NCBI GenBank assembly: GCA_003313425.1
Contig: NHZP01000002.1
Location: 1,550,001 to 1,614,000 of the forward strand
Length of the DNA stretch: 64,000 bases
From: Pseudopyrenochaeta lycopersici
Lineage: Eukaryota > Ascomycota > Dothideomycetes > Pleosporales > Pseudopyrenochaetaceae
Direction of reading: 5' to 3'
A program made the translations under genes and the position numbers. Numbering within the stretch: position 1 is the first letter of the stretch; each line of letters starts with the position of its first letter. Below the pieces are notes generated by a model, which worked only from the letters and a program-made list of their open reading frames with translations, searched no databases and was not told where the DNA came from. Positions 51,346-62,549 of the stretch are shown one piece after another.

Positions 51346-53422
51346 TCACAATGATGGCGGCATTCCCAGCGTACCTACGACGGCCTCGAAGATTGGTTTA
51401 AAAAGGCTGCACCTATAATCAATCCCAGCCTGAGGTAGCACAGTAACACCACTTCCCCTAACCTTGCCCACATCACCAAGAACGCCCAGATTCCAATCGC
51501 CCCTCAGGACACTGCCGTTCTGATTCTGGAAAAGGCCGCCAAGCACCTGCTCGGAGGCACCGTACAAGATTCTGCCCTCAGCACCAGTGCCTATCTCGTT
51601 CCATCCGGGTCCAGCCAATGGATTTTTTGCGAATCTGGCCCAAGTTCCTTGCATGAATTGAGCAAGCGCGAATTCCTGGGTCGTTGTGTTTGCTTTTCGA
51701 TAAGTTCGGAAGACGAGCGGTATCTCCGAGGCATGGTATGCTCCCAGTCCTGAGAAACCTTGGGTATTAGAAAAGGAAGCATTGAAGTAGTAGCGCCAAG
51801 TCGGAATCCCAATGGAGGCAGTGGCATTGGCCCACAGAGCCTGCGGCTAATATTGAGGATAAAAGTTAGTGGAAGACGAAGACAAATGGACAGGGGCTAC
51901 GTCTGCTTACACATTGAAAGACGATATCAGTGAAAATCTGCGAAATCACGTCGTAACCGTTTGTGAGACCGTTGCTGCCGATAGGGTATGCGGCTTCGAT
52001 AGCTGGAATGAGCGCAGAAGCGGCTGTGCCAAAGGTAGATTGCAGGTATGCAGTCACATTGGATTGCCCGATGGTGAAAATACTGTCTCATGTCAATAAA
52101 GGAACGGTTACGTGACTAAAGATCTTACCGTCCTTCCTGGGCGTTAGTTCCGCCCAATACGGGTATGTGCGAAATATTCCCACTCAAGCGACGCGCCGCT
52201 GGGTTCGTTACAAGTGTGATATTGTCTGCTACTGGATTGAAAACAAGCGAGTTGACATTGATAATATTTTGGATGGTCGTCGCCTTCGCTGCTCGAACAC
52301 AGGTAAGATTACTGCTATAAGTACCTGGGCATCCAAGCTGTGTCGTAAGATTATACCATGCGGGAATGCTTGAGGTAGTAGGAGCGGCGCGGTACTACAA
52401 GTGAATTTCCCAAGTTAGTATATGCACATAACGGTCAATGTCAAGGTTTCGTACGCTATATTGTCCGCTTTGCAGGATTGCAGCCCGAAATGGTGGGGAA
52501 CTGCCTTTAGGAAAGCTTGTGAGTAACGCATCAATAGAGAATGCGCCCGCGCTCTCGCCAAACAGTGTAACTTTTGACGCATCACCCCCAAAAGCATGGA
52601 TGTTGCGTTGCACCCAATCAAGAGCGAAGCGTTGGTCGAGGAATCCAACGTTACGGCCTGCTGACGCTAGTTCTGGAGACCCCGGAAACCCAAATACTGT
52701 GAGCTCTTAGAGACATACAGTGCAACTATGTTGGACACATACCATTTGTTCTATAATTTGTTGTTACAACAATGACGTCTTCGTAGGCAGCAAAGGCGCT
52801 GCCATCATACGATTGTTGTCCTGAAAACATGGCAAGAATTAAGCAAGATATCAGACGCTGGAGACAAGCCTTCACTTACCGGCATTACCGAACTGGAGAG
52901 AACCACCATAAATCCAAAACAGAACGGCCCTACCAGCTCCGCCAGCTGGAGCAGACGGAGCATAAACATTTAGGTACAGACAATCCTCGGATTCTATCGG
53001 TGGCGGATTGTTGAAAATCGATTGTGTCAATTGCGAGCTCGCCAGCGGGTCTGGCAAGTTTTAGCGCAAGCTCAAAGGAGTAAAATATACTGAAACGTAC
53101 ATCGAAACTGTTGAATACATGCAGGTTTCCATTCAGTGGCATTGATGGGCTTGCCAAATGGAGATGGAGCTTGCGGTGGAGAAAATCTCTCAGGAGGTGA
53201 TTGCGCAAATGGGATTCCAAAGAACTGATTCACTGGCCCAATGGCCGCAGGCAATGAGGTGACCTTTCCAACGACAACTCCAGCATCGATAGTAGCTGTG
53301 GGCGCGCTTCCTCCGCTGGCGTAATCTGAATTTCCGTTTGCGCCCTCAACAGCGCGTGTCAAGGCCAAAAGGAAGCCCAGGATTATGAAGCGATAGAAAC
53401 TTGATTCAGGAGACAAATGCAT
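51346..53422 (-). CDS. secreted type-B carboxylesterase/lipase
   Basis: Seven exons on the minus strand, 53422-53101, 53050-52880, 52820-52743, 52696-52455, 52394-52129, 52082-51911 and 51846-51346, give 583 aa. Introns are 46-64 nt. A hydrophobic N-terminal signal (FIILGFLLALTRAVEG) starts a few residues in. Landmarks: VVVGKVTSLPAAIGPVNQFF, SEDCLYLNVYAPS, FWIYGGSLQFGNAG (oxyanion loop GG), VVTTNYRTNVFGFPGSPEL, and the nucleophile elbow FGESAGAFS. The acidic member is the Glu of GTNAQEGR and the His is in GAYHASEIPLVF, so the triad is complete. It hydrolyses carboxylic esters outside the cell. Every splice join falls inside a family motif. Confidence 0.93.
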
Positions 53423-54631
53423 CTTGAAGACTGGACGCTAGCAAGTGACTTGATGAATTGTTCAAAAGCAGCCTCTTCTTCCGTTCACGGGGATATCGAT
53501 ATTATAGGCCATATGTCCCCAGGATTTTGTTCGAGAGCCGAGGCCATATTTGGGGTTAGGTACCATTGCTAGGAATAGGCTTGCAGCACACTGTATCTTC
53601 GTAACATTTCATCCATACAGACAATCGAGAAGGCTCGTGCTGCCGAGGCATGATGTACATCATTACAGACAGGGGGCGTGAAAGCGTCATAGCTTATATG
53701 TACTCGTTGCGCTAACCTCTGAGAGGAAGTTGGATTTCACATGAGATTCGGGGATGCACACAGTTGGGAGCGAGGCGAAGACGCCGAGACGCGGGAAGGT
53801 TGCGGGGTATATATTGCCAACAAGCCACAAACTTCACACCATAAACAATACGCTATCCATCCCTAGAACAAGATTACAATCGTAGAACTATAGTCGGGTT
53901 ATATTTGCTGAAAACTGTATGGTATGCTCAGGAGTGGTTCTAGTAGATCACTTTATTGAACTCTCGTCGCCTTGATGTTGATTGTTTTAACGCTCCAAGC
54001 TACCTCATATAACCGACCTCATCGAGAGTCCTTCGTAACCAAAAACTTCTCCACATCCTCTGACACAGTATATGAGCTCTTGATAGAGAAACAATAAATC
54101 CAAATGTGCGCGTCGCTGTGAATTAACCCAGGGTTCTCGACACCCTTATTGCCAAACCAAACCAGATGTGAATCAATCTCGAGCATTGTAAGAGGGGACT
54201 CGCATCGATGAGACCTCCATACAAGGAATAAATCAGCTGGATATTTTGTGATTGGAGGCTATCAGGTGCAGACTTGAATACTTGATTTTGAACCATAGGA
54301 TTAACTTCAGCTTGCTGCTTCACTAACGAGCCACGAGCAGCCATCCACTGAAGAACAGCGACTCTTGACCAACGATTCAAAGCTTCAAGCCTTCCAATGG
54401 GCTTCAATTGACCATAAACTCTGACGCCACGATGAATGCCAAGGGTCAGCTTTACGTTAATTGAATCTGAATTTGAACATCCGACAACTAGGATCGCAAC
54501 GCACGGTTATGAAAACGGCGAACATCAAGTCGACGTCTGCCCTAGCCAGTTGCCAGTTCCACTACAGATAGCTGAGCCAGATGTTCTGGACTCTGAAAGG
54601 ATGTCCGAATTTCTCTCCAAACCAGTTAATC
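53423..54631. other. intergenic region, nothing recognised
   Basis: About 1.2 kb. One 94-codon minus-strand frame (54407-54123) has no domain and is probably chance. No repeat or RNA gene recognised. Confidence 0.45.
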
Positions 54632-55595
54632 TTAAATCCCAATCTCTTGCAGGAAATTCTCAAAAGTGCCAAAGCTCTCCCAACCCCCCACACCGTTGAC
54701 AACCTCATGACTCCTCTCCACACCCGCCGTTGCGCCCGGCCCATAGTACTCGTACTCGCGAATCATCATGAGATTGTCGAACAATTCCTTGCTGCCTTGG
54801 TACTGATCGATCGGAATTTCATTGTAGTCGCACTTCTTGCCGGTGCAATTCTCAACGGCTTTGCAAACGTCCAGCGGCGTGAACCAGCCCGAGGCCGCGA
54901 GGGTGTGCTTGCCGAGCGTGGCTGATGGGTTGGCGAGGCCGGAAGCGACGAATTTGCCAAAGTCGCGGGGGACGTCGAGCATGGGGATTTGGGTGTCGGG
55001 ACGGAACAGCCAGGAGAGACTGTAGTGGTCACCGTTTGCGCTGGGCCTGATGGATCCTGGGATGTTGGACATGAAGTATGCAGGCAGTACATAGGAAGCA
55101 GGTTGGCCGATCTTGTTGATATATTCCTCGACCATGGCTTTTGAGTCGAAATGGTGCAGATTGTGAAGCTTGCCCTCTGTGATCTTGGATACATAGGGGA
55201 GTGTGGACCAGATCAAGTTTTCTACACCGGCTTCTTTGGCTGCATCGGCGAGGTTCTTGCCCTGTTGGACTTCCCACTCAAGACTGGCCTTTTCCCAATA
55301 ATTTGTGACGCCGAAGACGGCGTTGGATCCCTGGATGGCATCGAGGATGGAGTCCTTGCTATTGAGATCGGCCTACAGAGGTTAGTAAATATCCTCCTTC
55401 CGTGTTCTTGAGGCAACGTACTGCAACCATCTCAACGCCCTTTGCGACCAATGCCTGTGCATCGGGCTTGTTGGGATTCCTCGTGATTCCGCGGACCTTC
55501 CATTCCTTCGACAGCTGAGGGTGGTTCAGGATAGCTCGAACAACCGAACCGCCCTGGTTACCTGTAGATCCGAATACAGTGATGAGTTTAGTCAT
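54632..55595 (-). CDS. NmrA-like NAD(P)-binding protein
   Basis: Two exons on the minus strand, 55595-55422 and 55372-54632, with a 48-nt intron, give 304 aa. The N-terminal Rossmann motif is VFGSTGNQGGSVV at residues 7-19 (GxTGxxG type, as in NmrA). VRGITRNPNKPDAQALVAKGVEMV joins ADLNSKDSILDAIQG across the intron. VFGVTNYWEK and LIWSTLPYVS are typical of the family. The SDR catalytic Tyr-x3-Lys is not evident, consistent with a redox sensor role and not a dehydrogenase. In Aspergillus, NmrA modulates nitrogen-responsive transcription; most paralogues are uncharacterised. Confidence 0.9.
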
Positions 55596-56684
55596 GGTGG
55601 ATGATCGAAACATTCAATTTGTATCCTGCGACGATCCGAAGTATCGTACGACTGCGGCTATCTATACTTTTATCTTGTCTTGGCCTTTGCATAGCTATTT
55701 AGCCCTATCCCGCGTTGTGCGACGTGGAGATTTATTTCGTAACCCATTGCGCAGGACATGTGTAAGCATTGAGTAAGGCATCGGCTATTGCACGCTGAGT
55801 AACACTGGACTAAGCTGACGGTAAACTGAGGCTGAACAAGATCTGTGCAAGCGGGGTCCGCTAGGTGCGGAATATATGCGACAGCGCCTCTAGTGCGGGG
55901 ATTGGCACGATTACTCACCACCACAGGTCCATTCCAAGACGTCCCCTTGGCCATCTCTAGTACTTAAGTTGAACCTAAACTGATCTAGACTGTGTTGCAA
56001 AGTGTCTATTCCCCACACGTAGTCTTCTGCCGCCTGAGATTAGCCCACTTCTCTTTGACCGGACCGTTCCAGCAATGCGGGAGCGATTCAGCAAAAACTC
56101 TATGGAATACCTTATCTAACGGGACTGACATACCAAAAAAAGACCTGCAAACAGTTATACTAATCTAGTAGTCATGTGAGGACCCCCACAATACCCCAGC
56201 ATCCAGCTATTCAGGTCTGTTTGAACATGTAGTAGCGACATTCGGTATATAATCTCCCGACTCAGTCTTCCTTCCAGGCTCCATGCATAAAATTTCCCTT
56301 CTCTATACGCCTCTGTAAAACGATTCCTGCTGTTTCTTTCCCACAGGGCCTATGCGTATCTTAGCTGCACCCAACTCGCAGCTTTTCATCACGGCGTGTT
56401 CTAGCCTTCGTGGACTACAAAGCCGATTCATCTCTTCATAGTCAGCCCATCAAAGAGCAGTTTCTCCACTGCAAACAAGATGCAGCATCCAGATATCCTA
56501 TGCTGTCTGGTCCATCGTGTCGCCGGGATAGCTGCTAGCTATCCCTGCCTTCAGTGGGAGGCGTGAAGTCTACAGCCTCATGGCTAATCGCTCTGGACAG
56601 GCACTGAGTAGGGTACCAACCTCGTGCTCACGTGAACTCAACGTACTGTCTTCGATGGCATGTATTGAAGTACCATACCATGCC
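55596..56684. other. intergenic region, nothing recognised
   Basis: About 1.1 kb with short unsupported frames. A minus-strand frame (56869-56570) overlaps the start of the interval's right-hand gene in another frame and is treated as a shadow. Confidence 0.45.
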
Positions 56685-57377
56685 TCACTCTCCTCTAGCG
56701 TAGAAAAGGGGCGTATCCTCGAAACCCCCAGCATCATGGCGTCTATTGGGTCCCATCCGACCCCCTCGAGCAGCGGCTGAACCACCCCGACCATGAAAAC
56801 CTCCACGCCACTGCCGGCGACGAGGACGCTCACCACCACGCGAATGGCGATGTGGATGGATCCTAGCATCGCCTCTCACCATCCGCTCAGTCACTGGCTC
56901 CTGGAAGTGAGCTTCTTTATTCCACTCCGGAGCCTGACGATCCTCAGTGCCGGGGTTCGCAACGAAGCCTCCAAGGATATTGTGGAAGCGGCGCCATTCC
57001 GTCAAGGGGTTGACGTCCGCGAAGAGATTCTCACCAGGTAACAAGGGCCGGGTTGACTCTTCGAAGATGGCCGTGTTGCCTATTGGCGCTGGGGGTCCGC
57101 GAACGCGTGTTGCATTCGCATTGTTGAGGCGGAGCTGGTCGGCGACTGGGAGGAAGCCGAGCAGAGCATCGGTTTTTGTGGATGCAAACCAGTTCTCCCC
57201 TGGACGAGAGAAGATGTTTCTGGCCACCTGCGGGTCTCTGAAGGTCGGGGTAGCTGTGCTGAGACCAGTGTAATCGAGTTTCAGCTTGTTGTGGCTGCTG
57301 TCTACACATTTGTTTGTCTCGGCCCCCTCCTGTTTAGTTTGTGGCTCTTTGAAGCAATGAGATTGCTTACTAGACAT
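56685..57377 (-). CDS. hypothetical protein with RGG-rich C-terminus
   Basis: 230 aa from the ATG at 57377 (MSSKQSHCF), read as one exon. The middle has short conserved-looking blocks (RNIFSRPGENWFAST, LPVADQLRLNN, EWRRFHNILGGF). The last 60 residues are Arg/Gly-rich (RGGFHGRGGS, AARGGRMG), a pattern of RNA-binding RGG tails. Within this tail, 51 nt beginning GTGAGC and ending TTCAG could be removed in frame, so two isoforms are possible. No known domain recognised. Confidence 0.6.
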   Translation of the reverse strand: MSSKQSHCFKEPQTKQEGAETNKCVDSSHNKLKLDYTGLSTATPTFRDPQVARNIFSRPGENWFASTKTDALLGFLPVADQLRLNNANATRVRGPPAPIGNTAIFEESTRPLLPGENLFADVNPLTEWRRFHNILGGFVANPGTEDRQAPEWNKEAHFQEPVTERMVRGDARIHPHRHSRGGERPRRRQWRGGFHGRGGSAAARGGRMGPNRRHDAGGFEDTPLFYARGE

Positions 57378-57831
57378 TATGGCTAAGATCAATCATCTAG
57401 ATCTGTTTCTGTGTGGATTGTGAAAGGTTGATCAGGGTCAGTTGTGGCTGATGGGTTACATTTGTTTTTGTATTGGACAAAGAAATAACACTGTGCGAAT
57501 TACTAAGTGTAAGTGTGAATAGACGGAACTTGTATGCCCTGTGCGCTACCACCCTACTTTACAGACCCACACGACCCTCCAGCATTCCACTGGATCTGTT
57601 GTATGCGTCTATGAAATCTACAGAGTTAGATTATTCGGAAACTCGTGCCCAGAAACGCGATTTGTCGCATCAACACATGCCTCGTGGAAGCTCACGGACT
57701 TTGGAGAAAGGCTTGAGACAGTTCTGGCAATGTCAAGGTAAATAGCTATTAACATTATTTCCTACATGTCGGGCGTCACTTTCCTTTCAAGTGTAGCATA
57801 TCATTTATCGTGTATCGCAAACCATCTTTAT
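57378..57831. other. intergenic region, nothing recognised
   Basis: About 450 bp between the 3' end of ERG7 and the start of the RGG protein gene on the same strand. Short frames on the + strand only. Confidence 0.5.
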
Positions 57832-60225
57832 CTAAAGGATTGAATCGTCCCCAAAGCGCTTTGCATACATGCCCAAGGCTTTGATTGGGAAGATGAACTT
57901 GTAGTTCGGGTAGGAAATCATACTATGCACACGTTAGCAGTCAATCCTGAAATGTACGCATCACTTCAGCTCCAACGCTAGGGATGACACTTACCAGCTC
58001 TTATTGAACACCCCTTCAATCGCCTCCTGCAACCACTCCCCATTACTTTGCTGCCTCTTCATGATAGGCTTAATCGCCCTCTCAAGTGGCTCCTTGTCTG
58101 GGAATTCCGCTTCTATAAGCGCAATAACCACCCAGGCGGTCTGCACAACCTGACTCTTTTCATGATTGCACCAAACACCAGTCTCACAACTCTTGTAGGT
58201 CTCGCCCCATCCACCATCTTCCATTTGCCTATCGAGGAAGAACTGGCAGGCTCGTCGCACGCGTTCGCTGTTGGCGTGCGTTTCGCCGACACAAGCGAGC
58301 GATTCGAGTGCGAACATGGCGGCGTACGTGAAGCAGATACCCCAGCTGCCATACCAGGAACCATCAGGGCGTTGCGCAGCGCGGATGTAGGCTACCGCAC
58401 GGTCGAGGAAGGCGGCAATTTCCTTCGCGCGGTAGGTGGGATAGTGCTTTTGGAACATGTGGAGGGCAGTGACGACAGCAGTTGTACATTCGGGATAGTC
58501 GTATTCGATCATGATGTTTCCAAACACTTCAGCAGCGTTCAGATGCTCCAGCAGGACAGAGCCCCGGGTGGGTTCGTATGATGCGCAGCCACCAGACGAG
58601 TTCTGCATCGTTAGGAGAACATCGATGGCGTCCTTCATTCTCCTCTCCGAAATGAGGACGGGATACTTGTGCTGGTTTTGCAGAATCAGGGTAGATTTGA
58701 GGCCTTCTGATGTGCAGTCGCTAACGGTATAGCCTTGCTTGCGCGTGCTGAATCCCCATGCGCCTTTGCGTTGTTGGCGATAGCATGCATGTTGGTCTCT
58801 GGTCTCTTCGAGCATTTGTTGGTCTTCGAGAAATTCGAGTGCTTTGGTGAGCAGGGGTTTCCATTGCTTGTCATCACACCAGCCGCATGATTCGATAGCT
58901 TGGATAGCAAAGGCAGTATCCCATGTCTGCACGCCGTTGGTGCCGTTCATAAGCATACCCTCATCCTTTAGCCACAGAAACTCAGGAAGCGTCTTCAAAT
59001 GCTCCCGGAAGTTGTACGAGTCTGGGCCGAGCTTGATGTATGCGCAGAGCGTGTTCATAGGTCCATTAACAGGACCCAGATTCGCGTAGTCGGTGTTGTC
59101 GTCTTCGGCTTCGATGAGCCACCATACGTGGTCTTCTGCACGTTTCACCATCCAAGTTGGTCGAAGGTAGGGAAACCAGATAGTGGCAAGGAACCAAAAC
59201 AGCAGCTTGAGTATCCAAGTCTTGGGGTGGTAATCGTCCATTGGCGAAATGCTGTTCCGGTGTGCGCCGAAGTCGATCGTCTCAAAGGGTTGTACCAGCA
59301 ATTCTGACCGTAGCTGCCTCGTGAGGTCGTTCAAAGGATAACTCCACTTCTTCGAATACACGTACGACATTGGCAAAAACACTTGTCGCATGTGGATCCA
59401 CCATCGCCACGGCGCAATGGGTACCCAATCTGGAAGCAGCCATAGCTCTGGCGGCACAGGATTGACAATATCCCACTCCACCACGCCCAGGACACTGAGC
59501 CAGAACTTCGCCCAATGCGGTCCATTTACAGCCCCTCCCATTTTCCAGAGCGTATTTCGTGCCTTGCGCATTCTCGGATCCTCAGCATCCACCCCCAACA
59601 ACCTGAGCACTGTATAATTCATGGCCGTGCCGAACACGCTGCTCTCGCCCTCGATGTGAAGGCCCCACCCACCGTCTTCAGGATGTGCACGCGCGAAGAG
59701 GTAGTTCTTGATTTCTATGGCGTGCGAAGCGGGTATCGGCGTCTCGGTGACATACCATGTGATTACGAGGCCGGTTAGAAGAAACATGGGACCGCCGTAT
59801 TCGCAGCCCCAGTTTCCAGGAGGCAGTTGGAGGTGTGAGAAGAAGGAGAGGCCGTTGTAGGCAGATTCGAGGGGCGTCTTCGCGGCTCTGAGGGCGGGCA
59901 AGCCCTACAATGCTTGTGTAAGCTATATGCCATGTATTCGTCTGACTAGGCTATCTTCGAAATATGTTGCGACGAGAGGCAAACTTACAGTCTGCATGCC
60001 CAAAAAGTACTTGTCCGCTGTACTCTGCGGCCACGCCTTAATCTCCTCTTCACTCTCGAGATAATGCCATGTCTGACACCCGCGATCATCCTTGAGCCTC
60101 CACCTTGTGTAGTCCGTCTTCTTATCTCCTGCATTGTTCGTCATTACGCCAACCGTGCCATTCAAGATCTTCTGGTTTGCCCCCCGCTTCGTCGTGCCGT
60201 TCGTGGTGCCATTGGCATGCGGCAT
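57832..60225 (-). CDS. ERG7: lanosterol synthase (oxidosqualene cyclase)
   Basis: Three exons on the minus strand, 60225-59989, 59904-57995 and 57922-57832, give 745 aa. Introns are 84 and 72 nt. The joins read [14 protein letters not shown] and [14 protein letters not shown], both as in the family. Repeated QW motifs are visible ([30 protein letters not shown]). The catalytic acid lies in [11 protein letters not shown] (DCTAE-type motif), the residue that protonates the epoxide. It cyclises 2,3-oxidosqualene to lanosterol, the first sterol of the ergosterol pathway, on ER or lipid-droplet membranes. The first 50 residues are hydrophilic and Asn/Thr-rich. The length is normal for fungal Erg7. 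Confidence 0.96.
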
Positions 60226-61448
60226 CGTGTCCAGAGGTGTCGTGGGTGTCTACAGGGTCGCAAAGGGTCATTCAATCATCACGGAAGAAGGTGGTTGTGG
60301 GGATGCCATGAATATGTACATTGCGATAAAGTTACTCGCGTCGGACATCTTGGCAGGGACACGACGAAAGGGGAGAGAGGCAAAAGCGACAACATTTCCG
60401 AACAGAACATGAAAATGTAGTATATGACACTGTAAGCAGTTCAAAGATTACAATCACGAATAATACGCCATATTCTCTCCAACGATCTCCAAAACCTTCC
60501 AACCCCATCACAAACGTTATTCGACGCAAAAACGCACACAAGCCTCTCCCGCGAAACGCACCCACAAAACAACCGCACGCTAAAACATTTTGGCACCGCC
60601 GTTCAGAAAACAGTGGGGGGGAAGGAAGACGGACGCCAACCCATCTTCCTTTTCAGCCGGCCAACATTTCCTTTCAATAGTTTTGCGCATCGCACTGCAT
60701 GGTCCCAAGCGCAAGATCATTGGTCGGAACGGTTTGACCCAGTCGCTGGTTAAAAAGGGTCGTTGTAGCCCCCTGGTCACATTCGGAGAACTTGGCAGGC
60801 ACACTGTTGACGGATCGACAAACAAGCGCATGACTTGTGCGTATGGATCCACTGCACGCCCGAGGATCACGCTTAAATAAAGAACGTCCCTGTTAACTCG
60901 CGGGACCGTTCTTGCCCGGCATCCGATGTGTGTGGATTGTGATAGGTACGGCGGTACATCCATGACAAATGTGGCCGGGTCGTACGAGATGCGGGTGCGA
61001 TGACGTGGTTGGAATGCGTATTCTACAGTGAGGGGATGAGGATGGGAATTGGGCATTGAGATTTGGGATTTGGGAATTCGGATCTGGATATTGACACACG
61101 CATGCATGGGTGTTCAGGTACCAAGGCAAAAGAAATGGTGGTATTGATACTTTCAAGTTTCTGTTTCTCAGCATTGTAACGAGAATATGTACAGCGTTGA
61201 AGAGCGACCACCTGGGTGCGCAAGCTCTTCAAAAACGCACTCGCTAATCCTAAGACGCTGAAAGCAACGCCTTATGCAGCGCAAGACCGTGCAAGCAATG
61301 CCTAAATAGCATGTCCCTGGCTGAGCAAAAGGCCGCCAAACCCCTAAAAACGCCGTGCATTGTGTCCTCCCTCTGTCTCTCATTAACCAATCCGTCAGTG
61401 TAAAAAAAAAATCTTCATTTCTGGGTATCGTAGAATAAAATCTTGTGC
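60226..61448. other. intergenic region, nothing recognised
   Basis: About 1.2 kb upstream of ERG7 and downstream of the next gene. The longest frame (175 codons, 61107-60580, minus) has no ATG-supported domain, includes promoter-like sequence and is judged non-coding. The ERG7 promoter should lie near 60230-60600; I could not identify a clear sterol-response element. Confidence 0.45.
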
Positions 61449-62549
61449 TCAGTCGCTTAGATCGGGATTCGCAACAAAAAGCCGCGTCCCCATCGTCATG
61501 GTCCGCTCGTCGACACTGCCTCTTCGTACTAGATCATCGCCTCCCTTCTTTTCTGTTGCAGGTTTAGGAAGACTCTGTGGCATGCTCCCTATATCACCAA
61601 AGTGACGCTCTCCACTACTACCACTACCAGCCGACAAATTGGTCTTTGTGTGTTCGACAAAGTAGCCTGTGCTTGGGTCGTAGTTCGGGTTGGGTGTGGG
61701 TTCTTCTTCCTGGAGGTCGCCGAGGTCTTCTGGTGATGAGTTCTGAGGTGGTGTCGAATTGGACGAGAGGCGGCCGGCAGGATTGGCATAGGATACGCGC
61801 CGACCAGAGCCAAGAGAGCTGCGTCCTGAGCCGGAGCGGTGATGGTAGGGGCCTCCGGTCTTCCCGATTGAACCGGCGTCTTCGTCGTCGCCCTCGTCGA
61901 CTTCTGATGCACTCAGGCGCAAGGGCACGCCTGATCCGGCATAAGTAACTGGAGCGTATAGCGAGGCCTTGGGTAGACCGTGATGGCGGCCAATCTTTGA
62001 CCTCACGCCACCACCCATGCTTGAGCCCCCGGAGGCACTCCGCGGTGGCGCATGGTGAGGCCCGCCCGCAACCTCCATGTTTGCTCTCATCTTTGCCTGG
62101 CGTTGCTGCGCGAGCATGCGTGGATCTTCGTACTGGGCCCTGTCACACCAGACGGTGGCTTTTTGTTTACGCATCATGGCGACATAAGAGGTGGGCGAAG
62201 TGCCGGAGCGGGTGGAAGAGGAGCGGCGGAGGGTGCCACTGTTGGAGCGGTTGGGAGTGCCCGTGGTTGACGAGGTGGATGAGGTGGGTGTGCGGCGGAG
62301 GCCACCCTGGTACTGAGTCTGGTACTGCGAGGCCATGTTGGCGGTGGTGGGCGATGCGGTGGTGGCAGCAGCAGCAGGGAAAACACCAGAGCTGGTGGTT
62401 CGCGAGCGAGAATGGCCTAATTGCGCTTCCGTGTACGTTTGGGAGGGCGGTCGCACGGAGACGCCCGGGTTTGCTATGGGTTTGCGGCGGACTGGTATTG
62501 CTCCATACGCAGGTGCTGGCGGGGGTTGCGCCATCATGGCCGCCTGCAT
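61449..62549 (-). CDS. Ser/Arg/Gly-rich disordered protein of unknown function
   Basis: 366 aa from the first ATG (62549). The frame is open to 62600 but has no earlier ATG, and a stop precedes it. The sequence is dominated by Ser/Thr/Gly/Pro. One block looks folded or conserved: YVAMMRKQKATVWCDRAQYEDPRMLAQQ, about residues 125-152, with a helical, charged character and the only Trp. Several basic-Ser patches (RRSSSTRSG, GSGRRVSY) are likely phosphosites. No known domain. It is probably a conserved ascomycete protein of unknown role. Confidence 0.65.
   Translation of the reverse strand: MQAAMMAQPPPAPAYGAIPVRRKPIANPGVSVRPPSQTYTEAQLGHSRSRTTSSGVFPAAAATTASPTTANMASQYQTQYQGGLRRTPTSSTSSTTGTPNRSNSGTLRRSSSTRSGTSPTSYVAMMRKQKATVWCDRAQYEDPRMLAQQRQAKMRANMEVAGGPHHAPPRSASGGSSMGGGVRSKIGRHHGLPKASLYAPVTYAGSGVPLRLSASEVDEGDDEDAGSIGKTGGPYHHRSGSGRSSLGSGRRVSYANPAGRLSSNSTPPQNSSPEDLGDLQEEEPTPNPNYDPSTGYFVEHTKTNLSAGSGSSGERHFGDIGSMPQSLPKPATEKKGGDDLVRRGSVDERTMTMGTRLFVANPDLSD

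Noticed and set aside
60580..61107. A 175-codon minus-strand frame upstream of ERG7.
   Set aside because: No domain, repetitive start, and it lies where promoter and UTR sequence are expected.
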